Positions 7,069 to 15,782 of a stretch of 27,675 nt of DNA are shown piece after piece. Below the pieces are notes generated by a model. The model saw nothing but the letters and a program-made list of their open reading frames with translations, was not told the DNA's origin and did not search any database. Made by a program: the position numbers and the translations under genes. This DNA is from JALYGK01 sp036259835 (GTDB lineage: Bacteria; Actinomycetota; UBA4738): the NCBI GenBank assembly GCA_036259835.1, contig DATABA010000133.1, positions 1 through 27,675 of the forward strand, in the 5' to 3' direction. Numbering within the stretch: position 1 is the first letter of the stretch; each line of letters opens with the position of its first letter.

Positions 7069-10000
7069 GTGGCAACAGCGATCGAACGCGTCGAACCCGT
7101 CGTCATTGAGGAGGAGATCCAGTCCTCCTTTCTTGACTACGCGATGTCGGTCATCGTGTCGCGGGCGTTGCCCGACGCACGCGACGGTCTCAAGCCGGTT
7201 CACCGTCGAATCCTCTTCGCAATGCTGGAGGCGGGGTTGCTGCCCGACCGTCCCCGAAGGAAGTCGGCGGCCGTCGTCGGCGACGTGATCAAGAAGTACC
7301 ACCCGCATAGCGACCAGGCTGTGTACGACGCGTTGGTACGGATGGCGCAAGACTTCTCCATGCGGTATCCGCTCATAGATCCGCAGGGGAACTTCGGTTC
7401 GGTCGACGGCGATCCAGCGGGAGCGATGAGATACTGCGCTGTTGGAGAGACGCTCGTTCGAACTTTGGAGGGGACTCGTCGAATCGATGCGCTCGTTCCC
7501 GATGCGCGCCCGAATTCCGACGTTCCTATCGATCTCAAGGTCGTTGACCGTAACGGTGAGCCGGTCCTGGCGACGAAGCTCTTTCATTCCGGAGCCCACC
7601 GCACTCTCCGCCTGACGACTCGAGAGGGGTACTCCCTAACTGGAACCCTGAATCACCCGGTGCTGTGCCTGGTTGAGATCGCAGGCATCCCGCTTCTGGC
7701 ATGGAAGCTCCTCTCCGAAGTGAAGCCCGGCGACCGCGTCGCGCTACTCCGTCGCCCCGCCGAGGAGCTAGGCGATCTCACGGCCGCGGACGAGCATCTC
7801 GCTGTGCTCGCGGGCGCCTTCGTTTCCGAGGGCTGGATCTCGGAGTCGCGCGCCGGCTTCAACAACATCGACCGGCACTTCTTCGACCGGGTTCTCACCG
7901 CGTACGACGCCGTGGTCGGTGGTCCCCGATACGTCTACTCGCGAACGATTCGCTCGGGAAGCCTTCTTTACGAGATCGACGTGCAAAACCTCGGGGCCCT
8001 TAGACGCAGTCCGCTCGCCGAGATGGTCGGCCACGTCAGCAACCAAAAGACGGTTCCATCCTTCGTGTGGGGAGGCAGTCCCGCCTTCAAGGCGACGTTC
8101 CTTCGAGCGCTGTTCGAGGGAGACGGCTCTTCGTCCGTCCTGCCGAAGAACTCGATCCAGGTTTCGTACTCAACAGGGAGTCAGGAGCTTGCGAAAGACG
8201 TGCAGCAACTGCTTCTTGAGTTTGGAGTCATCTCTCGAATCGTGCGCTATTCGCACGGAGAGATAAAGGTCGTAATTGGAAATCGTCGCGATGCGAAGCT
8301 ATTCAGTGCAAACGTCGGGTTCCTTGGACGAAAACAGCACAAGCTCGAAACAGAGCTGGCCCAGCTGCCTGAGGGGCCCGGCGGACGCAGTCTCGATCGC
8401 GTTCCATTTCTAGCCGACTTCCTTCGGGCTGAGGGAGCGTTTCGGTGGACGGAACGCGAGTGGCTCAAGAGACATCGCATCGATTGGATTGAGAGCTGGG
8501 AGTCGAACGGCAACGAGATCCTTGCAAGACTCACGAACTACGAAGCTCGCGCCTTGATTGAGCCTCTTGTAGATGGCCGGTATTACTACGCCACCGTCGG
8601 AACCGTCGAAGACGCCGGCGTTCGGCCGGTGTACTCCATCCGCGTTGACTCCGAGGACCACTCGTTCATCACCAACGGCTTCGTCAGCCACAACACAGAG
8701 GCGCGGTTGTCGCCGCTCGCCCTGGAGATGCTCCGCGACATTGACAAGGAGACCGCCGACTTCATTCCGAACTTCGACGGCTACGAGCAAGAGCCGGTCG
8801 TGCTCCCGGCCAGATTTCCGAACCTGCTCGTCAACGGCTCGCAAGGAATCGCCGTCGGTATGGCTACCAACATTCCGCCCCACAACCTCGGTGAGGTGAT
8901 CGACGGCGTCGTCGCAATGATCGACGACCCCGACCTCTCGCTGGGCGACCTCACGAAGAAGATCAAGGGCCCTGACTTCCCGACCGCTGGTCTCATCATC
9001 GGGAAGGAAGGCATTCGCGATGCGTACAAGACCGGTCGCGGGTCCATCAAGATGCGCGGCCGGGTCCAGATTGAAGAAGGCCGTAACGGACGGCAGCGGA
9101 TCGTGGTGACCGAGCTGCCATACATGGTCAACAAGGCGCGCTTGGCGGAGAAGATCGCGCAGCTCGTCCAGACCCGGCGAATCACCGACATCGCGGACCT
9201 GAAGGACGAATCCAGCAGGGCGGGCATGCGCCTGGTCGTCGAGCTTCGTCGCGGCGCCAATCCTCACATCGTCCTGAACCGGCTCTACAAGTACACGCAG
9301 CTTCAGGAGAACTTCGGCGTCAACCTGCTGGCGCTGGTCGACGGCGTCCCACGCACCCTGAACCTCCGCCAGGTCGTTCAGCACTACATCAACCACCAGG
9401 TCGAGGTGGTGACACGACGGAGCCGGTTCGAGCTTCGCAAGGCGGAAGAGCGAGACCACATCGTCCAGGGCCTGCTCATCGCCCTCCAGAACATCGACGC
9501 CGTCATTCGCATCATTCGCGGCGCCGCCGATTCCGAAGACGCCCGAACCAAGTTGATGCAGCGCTTCAAGCTCTCCGAGATTCAAGCGAACTACATCCTG
9601 GACATGCCGCTCCGCCGGTTGACCAAGCTGGAACGCCAGAAGCTCGAAGACGAACACAAGGAGCTCTTGGCGACCATCAAGCGCCTCAAGGCGCTTTTGA
9701 AGAGCCCCAAGGCGATTCGCGGCGTGGTGAAGGACGAGCTCCTCGACATCAGGCAGCGGTTCGCCGACAAGCGACGAACGGAGCTGAAGGCCGATGAAGG
9801 CGAGTTCGACGTCGAAGACCTCATCCAGGAATCCGACGTCGTCATCACGGTGACGCGAGCCGGTTATGTCAAGCGGCTACCGATCGAGACATACCGTCGG
9901 CAGGGCCGCGGCGGCCGCGGCGTCATCGGGGCGAACCTCAAGCAGGACGACATCATCGCGCACGTCTTCACCACGACCACGCACCACTGGCTCCTCGTGT

Positions 10001-10764
10001 TCACGAACAAGGGCAAGGTGTACCGGACCAAGGTCCATGAAGTCCCCGAGGCCTCGCGCACCGGGCGGGGGACGTATGTGGCCAACCTGCCGGGAATGGG
10101 GTTCAGCGCCGACGAGCGAATCGCGTCGGTCATCGACGTCAAGGAGTACGACTCGGGCAAGTACCTCGTCTTCGCCACGAAGAAGGGCATGGTGAAGAAA
10201 ACCGCGCTCGCCGAATACGACTCGGCGCGAAGCGGGCTCGCCGCCATCGCGTTGAGGCCCGGGGACGAGCTCATCGGCACGATCCTCACCGAAGGAAAAC
10301 ACGACCTGATCCTGGTCTCGAGGCAAGGGCAAGCGATTAGATTCTCCGAAGGAAGCGTTCGTCCCATGGGCCGTCAGACCAGCGGCGTGGTCGGCATGAA
10401 GCTTCGCGAACGAGATGAGGTCATCGCGATGGTGTCCACCGCGCATGGCGACGGATTGCTGACCGTGACGAACAACGGGTTCGGGAAGCGGACCGACTTC
10501 GCCGAATACCCACGAAAAGGGCGCGGCGGCTATGGGGTGAAGACGGCCCTGCTCACCCAGCGAGTCGGCGTTCTGGCCGGGGCGTTCCCCATCGCGAAGG
10601 ACCAGGACATCCTGGTCATCGCCAGCGACGGTGTCGTCATTAGGGTCCCGTCCGCGCAGGTCCGGAAGGCAGGGCGCGCCACGCAGGGCGTCCGGGTCAT
10701 GCGGCTGGAGAAAGGCCGCGCCGTGGCGGCCGTTGCTCCAGTCATGATCACCCAGACCGAATAG
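7069..10764 (+). CDS. gyrA: DNA gyrase subunit A, precursor with intein
   Basis: Catalytic breakage-reunion subunit of gyrase. The frame is 1231 codons, about 420 more than usual, because an intein occupies residues 123-542; the spliced protein would be 811 residues, a normal GyrA size. The N-terminal extein ends in DPAGAMRY, whose last residue (Y122) is the tyrosine that links to cleaved DNA; the C-terminal extein resumes with TEARLSPLALEML. The C-terminal DNA-wrapping domain has a GyrA box QGRGGRG (945-951) and the repeated beta-pinwheel blades. Start is GTG 7069 with AGGTGG at 7052-7057. The 3' end overlaps the convergent downstream gene by 17 bases, leaving no room for a terminator. Confidence 0.97.
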   Translation: MATAIERVEPVVIEEEIQSSFLDYAMSVIVSRALPDARDGLKPVHRRILFAMLEAGLLPDRPRRKSAAVVGDVIKKYHPHSDQAVYDALVRMAQDFSMRYPLIDPQGNFGSVDGDPAGAMRYCAVGETLVRTLEGTRRIDALVPDARPNSDVPIDLKVVDRNGEPVLATKLFHSGAHRTLRLTTREGYSLTGTLNHPVLCLVEIAGIPLLAWKLLSEVKPGDRVALLRRPAEELGDLTAADEHLAVLAGAFVSEGWISESRAGFNNIDRHFFDRVLTAYDAVVGGPRYVYSRTIRSGSLLYEIDVQNLGALRRSPLAEMVGHVSNQKTVPSFVWGGSPAFKATFLRALFEGDGSSSVLPKNSIQVSYSTGSQELAKDVQQLLLEFGVISRIVRYSHGEIKVVIGNRRDAKLFSANVGFLGRKQHKLETELAQLPEGPGGRSLDRVPFLADFLRAEGAFRWTEREWLKRHRIDWIESWESNGNEILARLTNYEARALIEPLVDGRYYYATVGTVEDAGVRPVYSIRVDSEDHSFITNGFVSHNTEARLSPLALEMLRDIDKETADFIPNFDGYEQEPVVLPARFPNLLVNGSQGIAVGMATNIPPHNLGEVIDGVVAMIDDPDLSLGDLTKKIKGPDFPTAGLIIGKEGIRDAYKTGRGSIKMRGRVQIEEGRNGRQRIVVTELPYMVNKARLAEKIAQLVQTRRITDIADLKDESSRAGMRLVVELRRGANPHIVLNRLYKYTQLQENFGVNLLALVDGVPRTLNLRQVVQHYINHQVEVVTRRSRFELRKAEERDHIVQGLLIALQNIDAVIRIIRGAADSEDARTKLMQRFKLSEIQANYILDMPLRRLTKLERQKLEDEHKELLATIKRLKALLKSPKAIRGVVKDELLDIRQRFADKRRTELKADEGEFDVEDLIQESDVVITVTRAGYVKRLPIETYRRQGRGGRGVIGANLKQDDIIAHVFTTTTHHWLLVFTNKGKVYRTKVHEVPEASRTGRGTYVANLPGMGFSADERIASVIDVKEYDSGKYLVFATKKGMVKKTALAEYDSARSGLAAIALRPGDELIGTILTEGKHDLILVSRQGQAIRFSEGSVRPMGRQTSGVVGMKLRERDEVIAMVSTAHGDGLLTVTNNGFGKRTDFAEYPRKGRGGYGVKTALLTQRVGVLAGAFPIAKDQDILVIASDGVVIRVPSAQVRKAGRATQGVRVMRLEKGRAVAAVAPVMITQTE
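7435..8694 (+). mobile_element. GyrA intein with LAGLIDADG homing endonuclease
   Basis: A 420-residue in-frame protein intron. It starts with Cys (CAVGETLVRT, block A), has the splicing block B histidine in GTLNHPVL, blocks F and G ending DHSFITNGFVSHN with the penultimate His and terminal Asn, and is followed by Thr as the +1 nucleophile. It sits at the known GyrA insertion point after AMRY. Between the splicing halves are two LAGLIDADG-type motifs, LAGAFVSEG (residues 247-255 of the precursor) and LRALFEGDG (345-353), both keeping the acidic catalytic position, so the endonuclease may be active. Base composition differs: the row 8281-8340 is 52% GC against 67% in the extein row 9301-9360, pointing to a different origin. 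Many mycobacterial GyrA inteins are mini-inteins without endonuclease; this is the full-length type. Confidence 0.96.
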
Positions 10765-11746
10765 CAGCTCGTTCCATCCGATTGAGCTTCCGCCGGATCT
10801 GGCGGACGGATTTGAAGACGGGATACCCAACGTTGAACAGGCGCATGATGACGCGTACGACCTCCCGCGTCACCGGCCCTGTTGGGATCCATCTCGGGGC
10901 GTCGTACAAGCGCCGCACCTCCGGAGGAAAGAGTCCGACCATCCCCACCAGATGGAGAAGCCAGATGGGTCGCATCGAGAGGGGCATCTTCGCGCGGAGG
11001 AACGCCCTGAAGAACCCGTACGCCGAATCCGTCATCTGAACCTGCGGCCGCATCGATTCGAGGTACGCGCGCAGTTCGGCAACCGATCCCGGCGCCGCGG
11101 CCGGGTCGAGCCCGACCAGACGGGCCTGGATCCTCATCTCGCGGACGAATTGGTCGCCGTCGCGCTCGGACAGCCGGTGCGCGTATGCCTGGTATCCACG
11201 CAATGAGTAATCCACGCTCACGGAGTGAATCCAAAGCAGGAGATCCGGATCGTCCGCCCGGTAGGCCCGGCCGGTTATCGGATCGACCCCGCTGATTCGT
11301 TCGTGCAACCTGCGGACCCGAGCCGCGGCCGACTGCGCGGCAGCCGTGCTTCCGAAGATCACGGTGAAAAGCCACTCGGTGGTGCGCCAGAGCCGGACCC
11401 ATGCGTTATGGCTGAAGTCGCTGTGCTGGTCGACCGAGGCCATGGCCACCGGATGCAGCGCCTCGTGGAAGAGCGCGGCGATTCCGGAAATGCCGAGCGC
11501 CGGATCTCGATGAATCCGCCAGGTCACGCTCCGGGGTCCGAACAGTCCGCTGTCCGCAGGAGACGACGTCGAAACGGCCGACGCTACCATTCGTCTCATG
11601 TCTGCGAACGCCTGACGCGCGCCCGGAAGCTCGAGCGTGGGCTCGGGCGAAGCTGTGCTTCGTCTCGCGGTTACGGCCACACCAGACAGACTAGGGGTTC
11701 CTCGTCGCCTGGACGGCGAAGAGGCGTATAGGGTCGCCTCTGACAC
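10748..11746 (-). CDS. DUF2236 (MpaB/latex-clearing oxygenase-like) family protein
   Basis: The 332-residue translation has the hallmarks of the DUF2236 family, to which the latex-clearing protein Lcp and the fungal oxygenase MpaB belong: LFGPRSVTWRIHRDPAL near residue 67, ALFHEALHP, then DPITGRAYRADDPDLLLWIHSV and a following DYSLRGYQAY. Those members bind heme through histidines; the H-x-x-x-H-P and W-I-H histidines here are candidates. The substrate cannot be told. The start is uncertain: GTG 11746 gives the full length, but the first 50 residues are low-complexity; ATG 11599 or 11590 would begin just before the conserved domain and leave a 180-base divergent spacer to the aldehyde dehydrogenase gene. 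It converges on gyrA with a 17-base overlap and interrupts the usual gyrA-DUF3566 spacing. Confidence 0.82.
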   Translation of the reverse strand: MSEATLYASSPSRRRGTPSLSGVAVTARRSTASPEPTLELPGARQAFADMRRMVASAVSTSSPADSGLFGPRSVTWRIHRDPALGISGIAALFHEALHPVAMASVDQHSDFSHNAWVRLWRTTEWLFTVIFGSTAAAQSAAARVRRLHERISGVDPITGRAYRADDPDLLLWIHSVSVDYSLRGYQAYAHRLSERDGDQFVREMRIQARLVGLDPAAAPGSVAELRAYLESMRPQVQMTDSAYGFFRAFLRAKMPLSMRPIWLLHLVGMVGLFPPEVRRLYDAPRWIPTGPVTREVVRVIMRLFNVGYPVFKSVRQIRRKLNRMERAAIRSG

Positions 11747-11778
11747 CTCAAAGTGACCGTCTCGAGGAGGACCGGAAC

Positions 11779-13269
11779 ATGCCGAACCAGATGTTCATCG
11801 CGGGCCGATGGATTGACGGCCGGGCCACCGCCACCATCGATGTGAGGAGCCCGGCGACCGGTGAGGGGCTCGGGGCCGTTCCGATCTCGACCGCCGAGGA
11901 TGTCGATGCAGCCGTGGAGGGCGCTCGAGAAGGCGCCGAAGCGATGGACCGGATGCCGGTCTTCGAACGGGCGCGGCTCCTTCACGGCGCCGCCGACCTG
12001 ATCGAATCGCGAAAGGACGAGCTGGCGCGGCTCATCGCGCTGGAGCAGGGGAAACCGCTCCGCGCCGAAGCGGAGCCCGAAGTCGACGAGGCGGCAGAGA
12101 ACTTCCGCGTCGCCGCCGAGGACGTGAAGCGGCTGGAGACGGCCGTTCTGCCGTCACAGGACCCCAGCAAGAAGATGTTCACCTTCCGCAAGCCCAACGG
12201 CGTGTACGCGCTGATCACGCCGTGGAATTTCCCGTTCGTCATCCCTTCGGAGCTCATCGCGCCCGCGCTGGCAGGGGGAAACTCGCTCGTGTTCAAGCCG
12301 TCCGAGTTCACGCCACTCGTTGGCGCGCGCATGGTCGAGATTCTCGAGGAAGCAGGGTTTCCAACCGGCGCCGTGTCGCTGGTCTTCGGGGAGGCGGAGA
12401 CCGGCCGCGCGCTCGTCGGCCACCCCGGCGTTGACGCGATCGGGTTCGTCGGATCTGCCGACACCGCCGAGGCGATCGTTCGGACGGCGGGTTTGAAACG
12501 GACGCTGATCGAGGCATCGGGCAACGGTCCCGTCATCGTGCTGGACGATGCCAACGTCGCGTCGGCCGCGACGATGGCGGCGTTCGGCGCCACGTACGTC
12601 GCCGGCCAGTGCTGTGTCGCGACGGAGCGGGTGCTCGTCTCGGAGGCGGTGCACCACGAGTTCCTCGAGCTGCTATTGAAGGAGGCCAGGTCGACGGTGC
12701 TCGGTAACCCTCTCGAGCCAGAGACGACGATGGGGCCACTCAACAATGAGCCTGTTGCTGCCAAGATGGACCGCCACGTCGCCGACGCGCGGGAGCGAGG
12801 CGTCGAGATCCTGACCGGCGGTGGCCGCGCCCCGGGCTTCCCGACCAACCTCTACTACGAGCTCACCGTGGCCGACCGCGTTCCCAGGGACACGCTGCTC
12901 TTTCGTGAGGAGTCGTTCGGCCCGATCGTCCCCGTCACGACATTCCGTGATGACGAGGAGGCGATCCGCATGGCGAACGATTCGCCGCTCGGCCTCCAAG
13001 CAGCCGTCTTCACCTCGAGCCTCCGACGTGCGTTCACGTTCATCGACCGGCTGCGTGTCGGCAATGTCGTGGTAAATGACACGACGGACTACTGGGAGGC
13101 CCTCGAGCCCTTCGGCGGGGCGTCCGGGACTCGAACCGGGTGGGGTAGGGTCGGCGGCAAATACGGGCTCATGGACATGACGGACCTCCGAACTGCCGTC
13201 ATCGACTTCTGGAACACGCGGGACGGTGGCGGCACGCCCGAGCCTCCACCCGGTCCTCCGCCGGCCTGA
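11779..13269 (+). CDS. Aldehyde dehydrogenase family protein
   Basis: NAD(P)-dependent oxidation of an aldehyde to an acid; substrate unknown. The 496-residue product shows the family order: the nucleotide-binding segment ITPWNFPFV, the catalytic glutamate in LIEASGNGP (E245), and the catalytic cysteine in AGQCCVAT (C279), 34 residues later as usual. FGPIVPV and a C-terminal F-G-G segment follow. The tail ends in a proline-rich stretch (PEPPPGPPPA). ATG 11779 is well supported by GAGGAGG at 11763-11769. It is 24 bases upstream of the archease gene in the same direction, so the three genes to rtcB may share a transcript, but no functional link is obvious. Confidence 0.92.
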   Translation: MPNQMFIAGRWIDGRATATIDVRSPATGEGLGAVPISTAEDVDAAVEGAREGAEAMDRMPVFERARLLHGAADLIESRKDELARLIALEQGKPLRAEAEPEVDEAAENFRVAAEDVKRLETAVLPSQDPSKKMFTFRKPNGVYALITPWNFPFVIPSELIAPALAGGNSLVFKPSEFTPLVGARMVEILEEAGFPTGAVSLVFGEAETGRALVGHPGVDAIGFVGSADTAEAIVRTAGLKRTLIEASGNGPVIVLDDANVASAATMAAFGATYVAGQCCVATERVLVSEAVHHEFLELLLKEARSTVLGNPLEPETTMGPLNNEPVAAKMDRHVADARERGVEILTGGGRAPGFPTNLYYELTVADRVPRDTLLFREESFGPIVPVTTFRDDEEAIRMANDSPLGLQAAVFTSSLRRAFTFIDRLRVGNVVVNDTTDYWEALEPFGGASGTRTGWGRVGGKYGLMDMTDLRTAVIDFWNTRDGGGTPEPPPGPPPA

Positions 13270-13293
13270 CGCCCGAAACGTATCGAAAGGGTC

Positions 13294-13737
13294 ATGAGCG
13301 AGGCCACCCGGCGGCCGTACGAACTGCTCGAGCACACCGCCGACATCGGCCTTCGAGCCTGGGGAGAGACTCGCGAGGCGCTGTTCGAAAACTGCGCTCT
13401 CGGGCTCGCAGAGATCCTGGATCGCCGGTGGAGGGAAGAACAACGTGAGGTTGCCGCGGCGTTCACCGGTCTCATGGCCGACCTTGAGGCTCCCGACATT
13501 GAGGCGCTGCTCGTTGAGTGGATGAACGAGCTCCTTTTCTTGCTCGAGCGCGACACAGTGTGTCTGTCGGCGACCAAGATCCGTGAAATGGACGACACCC
13601 GATTGAGCGCGGATATCGTTCTCGACCCATGTGCCCACACGCCAGAAGGAACGGAACTCAAAGCCGCGACCTACCATCAATTGGCAATCCGGCGGCGCGA
13701 TTCCCAATGGGAGGCGACGGTGTTCTTCGATGTCTAG
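13294..13737 (+). CDS. Archease
   Basis: Archease (formerly DUF101) is a small protein that activates the RNA ligase RtcB by promoting its guanylylation and turnover. The 147-residue translation begins with the family hallmark YELLEHTADIGLRAWG (about 9-24), where the Asp and neighbouring acidic residues bind metal, continues with the LFENCALGLAEIL helix, and ends with the beta-rich part and VFFDV tail. Its last eight bases overlap the rtcB start, so the two are translationally linked, exactly the pairing expected. Length matches the family (about 140 residues). Cofactor role is inferred from known archeases. Confidence 0.93.
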   Translation: MSEATRRPYELLEHTADIGLRAWGETREALFENCALGLAEILDRRWREEQREVAAAFTGLMADLEAPDIEALLVEWMNELLFLLERDTVCLSATKIREMDDTRLSADIVLDPCAHTPEGTELKAATYHQLAIRRRDSQWEATVFFDV

Positions 13738-15193
13738 CCCTGCAGTGACGCGACCGGAACGCATCGGCCCGAATGAGTGGCAGATCCCGATGGGCACCAT
13801 CCCGGGGATGCGGGTTCCGGGTGTTGTGTTCGCCACCGACAGCCTGATCGAAAAGGCTGTCGAGGATCGCGCCATCGAGCAGGTGGCCAATGTCGCCACG
13901 CTCCCCGGAATCGTGAAGGCCTCCTACGCGATGCCGGACATTCACTGGGGATACGGGTTTCCGATCGGCGGCGTGGCGGCCACCGACGTCGAAACGGACG
14001 GCGTGGTGTCGCCCGGCGGTGTCGGGTTCGACATCTCGTGCGGGATCAGGTTGCTCCGTTCCAACCTCGAGTGGGAACGGGACGTCCGTCCTCGAATGCC
14101 CGAACTGATAAGGTCGCTCGCTCGGGGGGTCCCCCGCGGGACCGGGAAGGGCGGACGGTTAGAGCTACGTGGCGCCGAGATGGACCGGCTGCTGCGCGAA
14201 GGCGTTCGCTACCCACTGAGCATCGGAATCGGGATCGAGGAAGATGCGCAGTTCTGCGAGGACCACGGCGTCCTCGAAGCGGCGCGGCCCGAATTCGTTT
14301 CCGAGCGAGCGCGGCAGCGGGCCGCCAACCAGTTGGGAAGCCTCGGCGCCGGCAATCACTTCCTGGAGGTGCAGGTCGTGGAGGACATCCGCGACCACGC
14401 CGCCGCCGGGGCGTTCGGGCTCTCCAGCGGCCAGGTTTGCGTGATGCTTCACTCCGGCTCGCGAGGGTTGGGGCATCAGATCTGCACCGACCACCTCAGG
14501 GACGTGGATACCGTGAGTCGCGAGCTTGGCATCGAGGTTCCCGACCGACAGCTCGCCAGCGTGCCGGTGACGCATCCGGTGGCCGAACGGTATTTCGGGG
14601 CAATGGCCGCGGCCGCCAACTTCGCTCGGGCGAACCGGCACGTCCTGGGAGACGCCGTTCGAACTTCCTTCGGGGCCGTATTCAACGGTTCGGGGACGCC
14701 GTTTCCAATGACGACGGTCTACGACGTGTCCCACAACCTGGCCAAGCTGGAGGAATACGAGGTTGACGGGCGGGTACGCACGTTCTGCGTCCACCGGAAG
14801 GGAGCAACCCGAGCCTTTGGTCCGGGGCACCCCGAGCTTCCCGATCTCTACCGTGAGGTGGGGCAGCCCGTGCTGATTCCGGGGAGCATGGGAAGCGAAT
14901 CGTACGTACTCGTGGGGACGAACGAGGCAGCGGCGAAGTCGTTTTCTTCTACGTGTCACGGTGCCGGTAGGGCGATGTCCAGGACCAAAGCGAAGAAGGT
15001 CATGTCGGGGCAGGAGCTGGTGAGGGAGCTTGAGGGGCGGGGAATCTGGGTTACGGTGTCCCAACCGAAGTTACTTGCTGAGGAGGCCCCGTACGCGTAC
15101 AAAGACGTGTCTGAAGTGGTCCTGGCCTGCGAAGGAGCCGGCCTATCGAGGACCGTCGCCCGCCTCCGACCTGTGGGAGTGGTGAAGGGATGA
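13730..15193 (+). CDS. rtcB: RNA-splicing ligase RtcB
   Basis: GTP- and Mn-dependent ligase joining RNA 2',3'-cyclic phosphate or 3'-phosphate ends to 5'-OH ends, used for RNA repair in bacteria. From ATG 13730 the protein is 487 residues. The manganese-site motifs are present: PDIHWGYGFPIGG, GFDISCG with C104, and GAGNHFLEV, and the histidine that becomes guanylylated is in CVHRKGATRAFGPGHP (H355). SCHGAGR-type sequence near the C-terminus (STCHGAGRAMSR) is also conserved. The start overlaps the end of the archease gene, and the TGA overlaps the next ATG (15190-15193). A frame extension upstream to 13631 lies inside archease and is not a real start. Confidence 0.97.
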   Translation: MSSPAVTRPERIGPNEWQIPMGTIPGMRVPGVVFATDSLIEKAVEDRAIEQVANVATLPGIVKASYAMPDIHWGYGFPIGGVAATDVETDGVVSPGGVGFDISCGIRLLRSNLEWERDVRPRMPELIRSLARGVPRGTGKGGRLELRGAEMDRLLREGVRYPLSIGIGIEEDAQFCEDHGVLEAARPEFVSERARQRAANQLGSLGAGNHFLEVQVVEDIRDHAAAGAFGLSSGQVCVMLHSGSRGLGHQICTDHLRDVDTVSRELGIEVPDRQLASVPVTHPVAERYFGAMAAAANFARANRHVLGDAVRTSFGAVFNGSGTPFPMTTVYDVSHNLAKLEEYEVDGRVRTFCVHRKGATRAFGPGHPELPDLYREVGQPVLIPGSMGSESYVLVGTNEAAAKSFSSTCHGAGRAMSRTKAKKVMSGQELVRELEGRGIWVTVSQPKLLAEEAPYAYKDVSEVVLACEGAGLSRTVARLRPVGVVKG

Positions 15194-15600
15194 GAACCGC
15201 GTTTACGACTGAGGACGCGAGGACCCGGACCGAAGACGGACGTCCGGGGACTCGTTCGGCGGAGCTCACGCTCCGCCGGTTGGAGCCGGGGTCGGTCCTG
15301 AAGGTCTCGCTGATCTTCTACTTCTGCCTGATGCTGGTGTTCATCTTCGCGATGCTGGTGCTGTACACGATCCTGGGCGTGATCGGCGTCCTGGATAACG
15401 TGTCGCAGCTGCTCACGGACATCGGCTTCGGCTCGCCGCAGACCGGGTTCACCTTCAACGGCCGGTGGATCTTCACCCGGTTGTTCCTGATTGGGATCGC
15501 CGGCGTCGTCATTGGTTCGTTGATCAATACCCTGCTCGCTCTGCTCTACAACTTGTGCGCCGATCTGGTCGGCGGCATTCGCGTCACGCTGAGCGAATAG
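15190..15600 (+). CDS. DUF3566 transmembrane protein
   Basis: A 136-residue membrane protein with a polar N-terminus (1-36), a long hydrophobic segment at about 38-66 (including FYFCLMLVFIFAMLVLY) and a second at about 97-120. The segment TLRRLEPGSVLKVSLIF precedes the first helix and is typical of DUF3566. In actinobacteria a DUF3566 gene stands between gyrA and tRNA-Ile, and here too it directly precedes tRNA-Ile, although four extra genes separate it from gyrA. Its ATG overlaps the rtcB stop (ATGA), so it is probably translated with rtcB. The function of DUF3566 is not known to me. Confidence 0.88.
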   Translation: MRTAFTTEDARTRTEDGRPGTRSAELTLRRLEPGSVLKVSLIFYFCLMLVFIFAMLVLYTILGVIGVLDNVSQLLTDIGFGSPQTGFTFNGRWIFTRLFLIGIAGVVIGSLINTLLALLYNLCADLVGGIRVTLSE

Positions 15601-15624
15601 GGTCTTCGGAAACTGCCGCGGGCT

Positions 15625-15654
15625 TTGACAGGCCGAATGGCCTGCTCGTACGCT
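15625..15654 (+). promoter_or_regulatory. Promoter of tRNA-Ile
   Basis: A perfect TTGACA at 15625-15630 is followed after 18 bases by TACGCT (15649-15654), a -10 form common in GC-rich actinobacteria. Transcription would start about 25 bases before the tRNA. A small inverted repeat GGCC/GGCC (15631-15642) sits in the spacer. Confidence 0.6.
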
Positions 15655-15687
15655 TTGCTGGAGCCGAGGCCCCCAACCCGTCCGCAA

Positions 15688-15761
15688 GGGCCTGTAGCTC
15701 AGGTGGTCAGAGCGCATCCCTGATAAGGATGAGGTCCCTGGTTCGAGTCCAGGCAGGCCCA
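15688..15761 (+). tRNA. tRNA-Ile (anticodon GAT)
   Basis: Full cloverleaf read directly: acceptor GGGCCTG pairs with CAGGCCC (15754-15760), D-arm GCTC...GAGC, anticodon stem CATCC/GGATG with loop CTGATAA (anticodon GAT at 15722-15724), T-arm with GTTCGAGTCC, discriminator A at 15761. CCA is not encoded. In actinobacteria this tRNA is normally followed by tRNA-Ala(TGC); here a protein gene follows instead and the only Ala-type sequence is a half gene 9 kb away. Confidence 0.97.
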
Positions 15762-15782
15762 CGGCCCTTCGAGGAGGAAACG

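Noticed and set aside
7435..8694. Reading the extra gyrA sequence as a gene fusion or frameshift artefact
   Set aside because: The insert starts with Cys, ends HN|T and carries all intein blocks at a known insertion site.
8410..9657. Long minus-strand open frame (415 codons) opposite gyrA
   Set aside because: It lies entirely within gyrA, has no recognisable domain, and long antisense frames are expected in GC-rich coding DNA.
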